Shown here one piece after another: positions 10,220 to 18,692 of a stretch of DNA of 48,007 nucleotides. Origin of the DNA: an uncultured Arenicella sp. (GTDB taxonomy: Bacteria > Pseudomonadota > Gammaproteobacteria > Arenicellales > Arenicellaceae). Position 1 is the stretch's first letter; every line of letters begins with the position of its first letter. The notes below the pieces were generated by a model. That model was not told the DNA's origin. It did no database searches and was given only the letters and a program-made list of their open reading frames with translations. Position numbers and translations under genes: made by a program. The DNA lies in the NCBI GenBank assembly GCA_937918955.1, contig CAKZRZ010000194.1, positions 1 to 48,007 of the forward strand, read 5' to 3'.

Positions 10220-11365
10220 CTATTTCTTGATTAGATAATTCGCAAGAATGTCATCCACTCTTTTTTGAGCGTCTTCGATGCTTAATTTGTTGTCAGAAAA
10301 CTCACTAGCCAAGGAAAAAAGCGGCATAAACATTGACTGGCCATCATGCTTTCGCTTTAACTCAATATGTTGAGATTTGGCAATCTGTTCTGACCATATT
10401 GATCGCACCATTTTCCAAACAGGCTCGGTATTAGAAAAATATTTATCACCGCCTGAAAAATCAAAGTCTTTGACGGCTTGATAGCGGGCTAGACCTTCTT
10501 CTTTTGCCAATTAAGGATCTTGACTAAAAGGTTGTTCATGTTCATCAAGCACTAGCTTCCAATTCTCTTCTTCTTGAACCCAACCGTGGCGCATCACGGT
10601 ATGACGATTAAACCCTTCTAAAGCATGATAGTCGTCGCGCACACTGTGTTCTCGGCGAGGTAATGGCCTACGCGTTGTTTGACTTATCCAAGTTGAGAAA
10701 CTGCCGTTATGTTGCCAACTACCATAGGATTCATAGCGAGGTGAATCGTCGACCTGAAACACCGCCTGACTCCAAGTGCCCTCGACAACATTTTTAGGGA
10801 GCAATCTCTTTCTCCATGTATTGTCATGCGAGTACTCGAGCAAAGACGTATCTTCGAAACGCCAATCTTGGCGCCAATGTTTCATAACCATAGGTTCCGA
10901 TACAGAACCATCATCTTGTTTAAAGAACATCACCATGATGTGCTGTAAACTTATAAAGTTCGGCGTGTCTTCGATTACATAAACGTATTCGGTTCCCCAA
11001 GACTGATAAGGGCGATCGCTTAGATAGCCTTCGCTAAAGCCAACCGTCTCAAGAAAGTCAAAGTTAACTTTGTAACCGCCTTGCATCGCTAGAATTGCGC
11101 GTCGGTCACGCTCCTGCTTGTTCAAACCTGGTTGCTGTAAGGCCAACCAAGGTTTTCGCAATTGAGAGGCTAAGCTAACATCAGCGCCTTTACTGCTTCC
11201 ACCTCGCGGTTTTTTACTGCAATCGTCGGTAATCGGCCAACTAAAGATAAAGCGCGATTGATCGCTTTCTTTGCAGCTTTGTTTTTGTTCGTAAGCTTGC
11301 GCGTTCGATAAACTTAATTGGCTGATTACCAATACAGCCGCGAGTTTTAGACTCAATAGTTTCAT
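10220..11365 (-). pseudogene. DUF6607-like exported protein gene interrupted by an in-frame TAA (10511-10513)
   Basis: ORFs 10511..11365 and 10220..10510 are contiguous in the same frame (...FSQDP*LAKEEGLARYQAVKDFDFSGGDKY...); the second begins at TTG directly after the stop with no RBS-like spacer. Family name is from memory. Confidence 0.65.
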
Positions 11366-11389
11366 GTTGGGCTTCTCTTCTTAGCTGCC

Positions 11390-13693
11390 TTAGAATGTGT
11401 ATTTCAATGAGAGTGAGAAGTTTCTACCAGCCTCGCTCAAACGATCAAAATTTGCAGTCGCAGGATTTTGCACAAACTCTTCGCTCCATGAAAAAGTTTG
11501 CTTATCTGTGACATTAAACACGCCATAGTTTAGACGCAACTTGTCGTTCACATTGTAGTAGCCAATTAGGTCAAGCGTGGTAAAGCCAGGTGTTTCAAAT
11601 GCAGCAATTAACGGCGCGCCTGCCTGTTGAAATGAACTAGCATCAATATCCGATCGATCTTTACGATCTGTTGAATTTACGACAGCTTCAATGCCCCAAC
11701 GATCACCTTGAGAAGCATAGCCAATACCCAACACTAGCTGTTGCGGATCGATAGAGTTGATCGGTGTATTATCTTCTAAATTTTCGCCATCAGCATAAGC
11801 GTACGCTGCGCGTAATTTGAATCCTTCCAGTGCTGCCGACAGCCCTGATAGATCGGCAAGTAGTTTAGCTTCAAACCCTTTAATAGTTGCCTCATCGAGA
11901 TTTCTCGCTTGAAACTCCAATAGCCCGGTTGCTGGATTAAAGCCTCGTACCGATAAACTTTCGATAAAATTTACATAGTCATTTTCGTAGGCGACAAGAT
12001 CAACACTTAAAAAGTCGCTATGATGTCGCACGCCAAATTCTACTCCTTCGCCTGATTCAGGCTCTAGATCAGGGTTAGGAAGTGCTGTATAACCACCCGC
12101 GAAGTTTGTAAAGCCGACATTAACTGCGTCAAGAGCTGGCGCTCTAAAGCCTTCGGCGTACTGTGCAAAGACAGACCAAGAGTCGCTTAGTTGATACACC
12201 GTTCCTAGCTTAAACGACACTTGCGATTCATCATAGCCCGCAGGCAAAGGCGAACCCGGGTTGCCAGACAAATAGATCGGATCGGCTTCAGGGCTCAACT
12301 CGAAGTTGTCATAACGCACGGCAGGAATAAGACTCAAACGTCCATCAAGCAAACGGATATCGTCTTGAACAAACAGCCCTTGGCTAACGTACTCAGACAA
12401 TGGGAAATCGCGAGTAGGGAAACTGCTGAATTCAGGCGCAATGGTTCCAGTAGCGCGATTTACAGTGCTGCCATCGCGACGAGTCGCAGAGTCACTCTTA
12501 TCATAGTCAAAACCATAGCTGACTAAATGCTCGCTCGCGCCCAACTCAAAAGACTTGTTCAACTGCAGTCGGAGGCCAATATTCTCTTGATCATACTGAG
12601 AGGTTCGACTTCGATCTTGAATACCCGAAAATGGCGAAGAGCGCTCAGTCAAGGTTAGTTGATTAGCCTCACTTTGTTGCGCGTACGCGAGTATTGAGAA
12701 TTGATCAAATAGTGCTGTTGTTGAAGTTAAACGATAATCAACACTGGCTCGTTCACGAGACCGTTGATCGATTCCCTGTTGTGAAAGCGTCACTACGCCT
12801 CTTGAAACAGTGTTTGCCGCCGACAACACGTCCGTCGAAGAATCGCCCTCATAACGCTCAGCGGTAAAAGAGATTGATTGATTGTCGCTTGGCTTATAAA
12901 CAATCTTTGCAAATAGATTGGTGTTTTCGTTATCTTGCGGGTTTTGAGACAGCCTTGATGGCCCTACACTGTCGTCATCAAAAAAGGTTTCGGTCTCCGA
13001 AAAATCACGCTGAGTGGCAACCACCATGGCCGACAATGTTTCGTTTCCAAAAGCTGTTAGTAAGGTGGCATTAGTGCCTTCATTGATAGAACTGTAATTT
13101 GCCTTCGCCGAGCCAGCAAACGACTTGCCTTGTAGATAGTCTGCTGGGTCTTTAGTAACGAAATTAACCACACCACCGATCGCATTACTGCCAAACGAAC
13201 TGGAACTCGGACCGCGAACAATCTCCACTGACTTTAAGGCGTCCAGATCAACGAAATTACGACGCGATGACAAAAACGGGCCAAATGAAAACTCATCAGA
13301 CGTTGGCGTACTGTCGACAAGAGTAAGAACACGGTCACCTGTGATTCCACGAATTGCGAAACCACTCAGACCAAAACGCCCTCCCCCAGCAACCGACACA
13401 CCCGGTTCATAGCGAACTAGATCTGCAATGTTATTGGAAATCTCTCGTTCAATTTGCTCGGCATCAATCACCGAAACGGTTGCTGAAAGGTCTGTAATTG
13501 GTTTTTCGGTTCGCGTTGCCGTAACAACGATGACTTCTTTCTCTGTGTTATGCGCATCCTGCGCGCTTGCTGAAACACTCGTGAAGCCACAGAGTATCGA
13601 GCAAGCAATCAAGCTTAATTTGTGTGACTTCGCGAACAATTGACTGTTTGTTGTTGAGTAAAAGTCGTTAAGGTTTTTGTTAAAAGTGCGCAT
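11390..13693 (-). CDS. TonB-dependent heme/hemoglobin-type receptor
   Basis: EVIVVTATRTEKPITDLSATVSVID TonB-box/plug, EIVRGPSSSSFGSNAIGGVVNFVTKDP, FRAP and NPDL motifs, C-terminal aromatic F. Start placed at MRTFNKN (13693) rather than the ORF-track 13786, which would overlap the putative Fur box. Confidence 0.88.
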   Translation of the reverse strand: MRTFNKNLNDFYSTTNSQLFAKSHKLSLIACSILCGFTSVSASAQDAHNTEKEVIVVTATRTEKPITDLSATVSVIDAEQIEREISNNIADLVRYEPGVSVAGGGRFGLSGFAIRGITGDRVLTLVDSTPTSDEFSFGPFLSSRRNFVDLDALKSVEIVRGPSSSSFGSNAIGGVVNFVTKDPADYLQGKSFAGSAKANYSSINEGTNATLLTAFGNETLSAMVVATQRDFSETETFFDDDSVGPSRLSQNPQDNENTNLFAKIVYKPSDNQSISFTAERYEGDSSTDVLSAANTVSRGVVTLSQQGIDQRSRERASVDYRLTSTTALFDQFSILAYAQQSEANQLTLTERSSPFSGIQDRSRTSQYDQENIGLRLQLNKSFELGASEHLVSYGFDYDKSDSATRRDGSTVNRATGTIAPEFSSFPTRDFPLSEYVSQGLFVQDDIRLLDGRLSLIPAVRYDNFELSPEADPIYLSGNPGSPLPAGYDESQVSFKLGTVYQLSDSWSVFAQYAEGFRAPALDAVNVGFTNFAGGYTALPNPDLEPESGEGVEFGVRHHSDFLSVDLVAYENDYVNFIESLSVRGFNPATGLLEFQARNLDEATIKGFEAKLLADLSGLSAALEGFKLRAAYAYADGENLEDNTPINSIDPQQLVLGIGYASQGDRWGIEAVVNSTDRKDRSDIDASSFQQAGAPLIAAFETPGFTTLDLIGYYNVNDKLRLNYGVFNVTDKQTFSWSEEFVQNPATANFDRLSEAGRNFSLSLKYTF

Positions 13694-13779
13694 GGATAAC
13701 CCCGAAATTTTGACCGCCGTTCGGCGAATAGATTGAATAGCGTAATAAAACTGGCGCAAATATATCAATTTTAATTGCA

Positions 13780-13798
13780 AATGCAAATCATTCTTATT
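13780..13798. promoter_or_regulatory. Candidate Fur box in the divergent receptor/hmuT promoter
   Basis: AATGCAAATCATTCTTATT matches the canonical AATGATAATCATTCTCATT form at 16 of 19 positions and lies in the only divergent gap of the heme locus. Confidence 0.65.
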
Positions 13799-13849
13799 AA
13801 TATTTACATATTATTTGATTAACTTATTTAACTTGGAGCTTACGTTTCC

Positions 13850-14755
13850 GTGTTCACCGTAATTGGAATTAGAGAAATAGTCGCAAAACCTACCTTAGTC
13901 TTCATTCTTGCTTTGGTTGCATTGATGAATATGATGCCGGTCGCAGCGCAAAACAAAACGCAGACTGCGCACTATTCAAGAATAGTGTCGGCTGGCGGCA
14001 GTATTACTGAGATTATTCATGCTTTGGGCCTAATGCCTAAGGTAGTTGCTGTCGATAGCTCTAGCCTCTACCCCTTATCGGCTAAAGAATTGCCACAAGT
14101 TGGCTATTTTAGAAGCTTAGGCGCTGAAGGCTTGCTGTCACTCTCTCCCGATCTGCTCGTCACCGCGCGCGGAGCGGGCCCAAGCTCGACGCTGCAGCAA
14201 GTTAAATCGGCAGGAGTGGCCGTTAAACAATTTGAACAATCGGTGTATACCCTAGCGTCTTGGGGAAACTTAGTTTCAGAGATGGGAGATTTTTTTCAAA
14301 AACAGGATGAGGCTAAACAACTAATAAGTGGTGTCACCTCAGCAATTGATCTAACCAAGCAACAGCGCTCGTATGACAAAAACAAGCTAAATGCAATCGC
14401 ATTGCTAAACTCAGGCCAGCGGGGGCAAACCGTTGCCGGTAAAAATACCGTAGCCGACTTACTGCTATCAACCGCTGAAATCAACAATCTAGCATCCGAA
14501 TTAGAAGGCTATAAGCCATTTAGCAGTGAGATGCTGGCAAATGCGCAAGTAGATATAATTTTAGTGCCCCTACACAATCTTGAAAGCATGGGAGGGGTAG
14601 ATGGTATTTGTTCTCAGGTCGCGATCAAACTCGCAACTAAAAATGGTTGCCATGTTCATGCAATGGATCCATTGCTACTGCTCGGTTTTGGGTCTCGAAT
14701 AGATCTGGCAATCGAAGAGGTAATAGCCCAAGGCAATGCCGTGTCGGAGATGTAA
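13850..14755 (+). CDS. hmuT: Heme ABC transporter periplasmic binding protein
   Basis: RIVSAGGSITEIIHALGLMPKVVAVDSSSLYP...LPQVGYFRSLGAEGLLSLSPDLL; followed by permease and ATPase. Confidence 0.88.
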   Translation: MFTVIGIREIVAKPTLVFILALVALMNMMPVAAQNKTQTAHYSRIVSAGGSITEIIHALGLMPKVVAVDSSSLYPLSAKELPQVGYFRSLGAEGLLSLSPDLLVTARGAGPSSTLQQVKSAGVAVKQFEQSVYTLASWGNLVSEMGDFFQKQDEAKQLISGVTSAIDLTKQQRSYDKNKLNAIALLNSGQRGQTVAGKNTVADLLLSTAEINNLASELEGYKPFSSEMLANAQVDIILVPLHNLESMGGVDGICSQVAIKLATKNGCHVHAMDPLLLLGFGSRIDLAIEEVIAQGNAVSEM

Positions 14756-14762
14756 TACCGCA

Positions 14763-15860
14763 ATGGCATCGAATCAAATCAGTCTGTCTGCCGTAGCATT
14801 AGAGTTACCGCAATCAAGGCGCCCTCTATTCATTGTACTAGTAGCACTGTTGTTCATCGCGTGCTGGCTTGGCGCTTCTTTGGGAGCCGCCAAATTTGAT
14901 CTCTTTTTACCGTTTGAAACCCTGGCAATGGCGCTTGGTTTTAATGGCGAAACTGAAGTAACTGGTATTCAAAATATTGTATTAAACATTCGCTTACCGC
15001 GCGTATTAATGGCCGTATTGGTTGGCGCGGCATTGGCAGTAAGTGGCGCTAGTCTGCAAGGAATGTGCCGCAACCCATTAGCCGATCCTAGTCTGCTTGG
15101 TATCTCTTCTGGAGCTGCAGTTGGTGCTGTTGCTATGATTTTCATCTCGCAAAAATTGTTCCTTATGATACCTGCACTAGCACACATTGGCCCATATGCG
15201 ATATCGATAGCGGCTGTTTTAGGTGCCGCGATAACCGCTTTTGCGGTATATCACCTAGCTCAGACTGGCGGACAATTCCAAGTGCCTACTCTGCTGTTAG
15301 CGGGCGTTGCGATCAATTCCTTATCAATCGCCCTTATTGGCGGGTTTAATTATCTCGCAGACGATCAAGCCTTACGCCAAATCACGTTTTGGCTAATGGG
15401 CAGTCTTGGTGGTTCGAGCTGGAAATCTGTGTCGATTCTCTTCCCCATACTCGGCCTCGCTCTATGGATGATTCATAAACGCCGACACGCAATCAACCTA
15501 ATGTTGCTAGGCGAAGCAAATGCGCGATGCTCTGGAATTGACGTTGATCGCATAAAGCTCGAACTACTGTGGATAAACGCTTTAATCGTTGGCGTTGCTG
15601 TTGCGTTTACCGGAATTATCGCCTTTGTAGGCTTAGTAGTGCCTCATATTTTAAGGCTCTACTCAGACACCAATTATCGGTACCTGATAATAAACTCCGC
15701 AATGCTTGGCGGCGCGCTACTAGTGCTTGCTGATACTGCATCACGAGTCATTGCCGCTCCAGCTGAGTTGCCCATTGGTATTTTGACGTCGCTTATCGGT
15801 GCTCCGTTTTTTATCGCATTACTCATAAAACAGAAACGCGCGTTGGGGTTTGTCTTATGA
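14763..15860 (+). CDS. hmuU: Heme ABC transporter permease (FecCD family)
   Basis: NIRLPRVLMAVLVGAALAVSGASLQGMCRNPLADPSLLGISSGAAVGA; FVGLVVPHILRL. Start MASNQ (14763) preferred over 14736. Confidence 0.9.
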   Translation: MASNQISLSAVALELPQSRRPLFIVLVALLFIACWLGASLGAAKFDLFLPFETLAMALGFNGETEVTGIQNIVLNIRLPRVLMAVLVGAALAVSGASLQGMCRNPLADPSLLGISSGAAVGAVAMIFISQKLFLMIPALAHIGPYAISIAAVLGAAITAFAVYHLAQTGGQFQVPTLLLAGVAINSLSIALIGGFNYLADDQALRQITFWLMGSLGGSSWKSVSILFPILGLALWMIHKRRHAINLMLLGEANARCSGIDVDRIKLELLWINALIVGVAVAFTGIIAFVGLVVPHILRLYSDTNYRYLIINSAMLGGALLVLADTASRVIAAPAELPIGILTSLIGAPFFIALLIKQKRALGFVL

Positions 15861-16645
15861 GCCTTAGAATTGAAAACTTAAGGGTATCTGTGGGCAACAA
15901 ATGTCTGCTGTCGGATATCAACATAGAATGCCAAAGTGATAGATTTATTGGTGTTATTGGTGCTAACGGCGCTGGTAAGAGCACCTTACTGAATGTGATG
16001 GCAGGACTAAATGCACCGAGCTCTGGCTCGGTAAGCATCGATGATAAAGACATCTTTGAATATTCGGCAAGCCAACTTGCCAAACTACGGGCGGTGCTAC
16101 CACAGCACAGTGACTTATCGTTTCCTTTAAACGCTATAGAGGTTGTACGTTTAGCATTAAGCCTTTCGTCAATGAATGTCAGCCAACAACACGATCTATT
16201 GATTGATTGCATGTCGCGTTTTAACGTATTGCATTTAGCCAACCAAAACTATCTGACGCTATCGGGTGGCGAACGGCAACGCGTTCAACTCGCGCGCGTA
16301 ACGGCTCAATTGTTTTCGAATCAAAATCATCAAGAACATCAGTACCTATTGCTGGACGAACCAATTTCCGCACTCGACCTATATCAGCAATACCAAACAT
16401 TAGATGCCCTTAAGCTACTTGCGAAAGAAGGCGTTGGCGTTGTCGCTGTGCTGCACGATTTAAACCTTGCCTCTCTTTATTGTGACCATCTCGTTGTCTT
16501 AAAGCACGGCTGTATTTCAGCCCAAGGGTCGCCTAAGCAAGTGATCAACGAGAACAGCTTAAAAAGCGCGTTTAATATTGATGTCTGGCTGCAAGCACAC
16601 CCAGATACCCAAGCCCCCTTTATTACTCCTCGAATTTCGCAATAA
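15857..16645 (+). CDS. hmuV: Heme ABC transporter ATP-binding protein
   Basis: GANGAGKSTLLNVMAG Walker A, LSGGERQRVQLARV signature, LLLDEPISALD Walker B; 4-bp overlap with hmuU. Confidence 0.92.
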   Translation: MSLRIENLRVSVGNKCLLSDINIECQSDRFIGVIGANGAGKSTLLNVMAGLNAPSSGSVSIDDKDIFEYSASQLAKLRAVLPQHSDLSFPLNAIEVVRLALSLSSMNVSQQHDLLIDCMSRFNVLHLANQNYLTLSGGERQRVQLARVTAQLFSNQNHQEHQYLLLDEPISALDLYQQYQTLDALKLLAKEGVGVVAVLHDLNLASLYCDHLVVLKHGCISAQGSPKQVINENSLKSAFNIDVWLQAHPDTQAPFITPRISQ

Positions 16646-16678
16646 GCGATTTAAAATATCCAGATTAGCAATATAACT

Positions 16679-17452
16679 ATGAAACCCTCCAAACAACGTT
16701 CTATCAATCAGGCTCGCCAACTACTACGAAATTGCGAACTCGGCGTACTCTCAACACATTCGAAAGCTTGTGATGGATTTCCGTTTGGTTCGGTGTCTAC
16801 ATTTATGAGCACGCATGAAGGTGATATCGTTTTCTACATCAGCGATTTAGCTCAGCATACAAAAAACATTCAGTATAAACCTGAGATGAGCTTTACCGTC
16901 TTCCCTGGCTGCTCTTCAAAAGGGAACCAGCCCGACGACCCAAACGCTGGAGCTCGTTTGAATCTGGTCGGTAGCGCTCAGATGATGACTGAAGGTCAAC
17001 AAGAAGCGATATCAGAAAGATTTTTTATGCTTTACCCTGATAGTAGAAAATATCAAAAAGCTCATTCATTCAATTTCTTTAAAATGACGGTAGAGCGTGC
17101 GAGATACATTGGAGGTTTTGGTGACATTCATTGGTTTAGCGATAAAGAATGGAGATTGGAGACACCATCATGGTGTGAATCAGAGTTAGATATGGTTACG
17201 CACATGAACAATGATCACGTAGATGCCATGATGGCAATATGTCAATGGAAAGCCGGTATAGGCTCTGAATCAGTAGAAATGCTAGCAATAAATACAGACG
17301 GTGCTTTTTATCGTTGCCAACACCATGATGCTATCTTTATTCCATTTGACGAGTTTGCCTATGATGGCAATAGCGTAAGACAGCATTTGGTAAAACAAAC
17401 TCAGGAAGCGCGAGAAAAACTGGGCTTATCTAAAACCTGGGCTACCGCTTAA
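16679..17452 (+). CDS. HugZ-like heme utilisation protein (PNPOx-type split barrel + DUF2470-like C-terminus)
   Basis: ARQLLRNCELGVLSTHSKACDGFPFGSVSTFM; C-terminal MVTHMNNDHVDAM. Confidence 0.82.
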   Translation: MKPSKQRSINQARQLLRNCELGVLSTHSKACDGFPFGSVSTFMSTHEGDIVFYISDLAQHTKNIQYKPEMSFTVFPGCSSKGNQPDDPNAGARLNLVGSAQMMTEGQQEAISERFFMLYPDSRKYQKAHSFNFFKMTVERARYIGGFGDIHWFSDKEWRLETPSWCESELDMVTHMNNDHVDAMMAICQWKAGIGSESVEMLAINTDGAFYRCQHHDAIFIPFDEFAYDGNSVRQHLVKQTQEAREKLGLSKTWATA

Positions 17453-17478
17453 ACAATAATTTTACTCTATTCACTAAT

Positions 17479-17512
17479 TCGGCATTTAATCTAGACCCAG
17501 ATTAAATGCCGA
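17479..17512. repeat. Perfect 14-bp inverted repeat (hairpin) downstream of the heme operon, possible terminator
   Basis: TCGGCATTTAATCT-agaccc-AGATTAAATGCCGA; no clear U-tract after it. Confidence 0.6.
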
Positions 17513-17686
17513 TTAACTGTTTCGTCAAGTTGGTCAAAGAGCTCAGTCCACTTTAAGCCAGTAGCGCTCGCGGCTCCACGATTTAGGATTAGCGCCATAT
17601 CGTTTAAAGCGAGTGGCGATTAGAGAAGCCAATACCGTACTCAGATTAGATAGTACTAATCTAAAGTTTCCAGAAGTACAAAGAAG

Positions 17687-18007
17687 TTATAAGCAAACTA
17701 AGGCTATTGCACCGTTGCTAGCACGAATCGGAACGCATAGAAGATCGTTAGCCTGAGCGCCTCCAGACCTAAAGAGAAATACCAACGAGCTCGAGACCTT
17801 AAAAGATGACGATGCGCTAACACCTACCGCGCGTGAATCGCCTAGCACACTAAATAGTTGATGATTGGCCGATGACATCGAGTTAGCACTAGCAAAGCCA
17901 TCACCTCTAAGCGTGAAATTGGCAGAGGCCGATTGCTCTGCGTTTGCAACGTCACTAAATATTGACAATATGCCTAGACAAAAAATGATTAGAGTTAACT
18001 TAGTCAT
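17687..18007 (-). CDS. Small exported protein of unknown function
   Basis: Probable start MTKLTLIIFCLGILSIFSDVANAEQ (signal peptide); SSANHQLFSVLGDSRAVGVSASSSFKVSSSLVF repeat-like motif; two Cys near the C-terminus. Confidence 0.6.
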   Translation of the reverse strand: MTKLTLIIFCLGILSIFSDVANAEQSASANFTLRGDGFASANSMSSANHQLFSVLGDSRAVGVSASSSFKVSSSLVFLFRSGGAQANDLLCVPIRASNGAIALVCL

Positions 18008-18041
18008 TACTAAATTCCTATTTTTTTGAGTCGCTGTTTCG

Positions 18042-18683
18042 TTAATCTGCATGACTAAATTTATTAGTGCCGAGCCCATTATGCAGACGATAATTTTTTG
18101 ACGATGTAGTAGCCTGCGTTGGCTCAACCGTTTTGTGCCTAACGACTTTGCCGGCTAACTGCTCTATGCTGATAAAACCAAGCTGACGGCTGTCGTAGCT
18201 TGTCGATTGATTTTCTCCAAGCACGATGATGCTATTATCAGGCACACGGTTATCATACTGCTGTATTTGCATTTTAATAACATCAATACCTTTGCTGGCA
18301 GGCCGTAAGGGTTGTCTTTTGCTGTTCACAATGAGTTGCTTATTTTCTATTCGAACTTTATCGCCACCTACCGCAACAACAGTTTTCAACATGGGCAAAG
18401 TTTGTCCCTGCAATAGCACCCCCACAGTGTCTCCTCTTGAAGGAGGCATGCCCTGATAAGTCGAGGTATCGAGTACAACGATGTCACCATTGTTAAATTT
18501 TGGCTCCATGGAATCACCAACAACCTTAAGATAAATTTGTTCGGCATGCGTCGTAACGCTAACGAACATTAACGTCAGAACACTGAGAAAACTCAAAACA
18601 TAGCTGAACACTTTCAAATTAAGATAGCCGCGGCTAAGTTTTAGTATTCTCATTGTCATTACTGTTGAGCTCCTGCTGTACAA
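18042..18683 (-). CDS. S26 family signal peptidase (signal peptidase I-like)
   Basis: VVGDSMEPKFNNGDIVVLD (catalytic Ser box), MLKTVVAVGGDKVRIEN (catalytic Lys box), GENQSTSYDSRQLGFI (box E). Confidence 0.85.
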   Translation of the reverse strand: MYSRSSTVMTMRILKLSRGYLNLKVFSYVLSFLSVLTLMFVSVTTHAEQIYLKVVGDSMEPKFNNGDIVVLDTSTYQGMPPSRGDTVGVLLQGQTLPMLKTVVAVGGDKVRIENKQLIVNSKRQPLRPASKGIDVIKMQIQQYDNRVPDNSIIVLGENQSTSYDSRQLGFISIEQLAGKVVRHKTVEPTQATTSSKNYRLHNGLGTNKFSHAD

Positions 18684-18692
18684 TCAATAGTA

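Noticed and set aside
10220-10510. Separate 96-aa gene
   Set aside because: Begins with TTG directly after an in-frame TAA with no RBS; better read as the C-terminal part of the upstream DUF6607-like gene.
15823-16242. 139-aa minus ORF across hmuU/hmuV
   Set aside because: Antisense to two well-supported ABC transporter genes.
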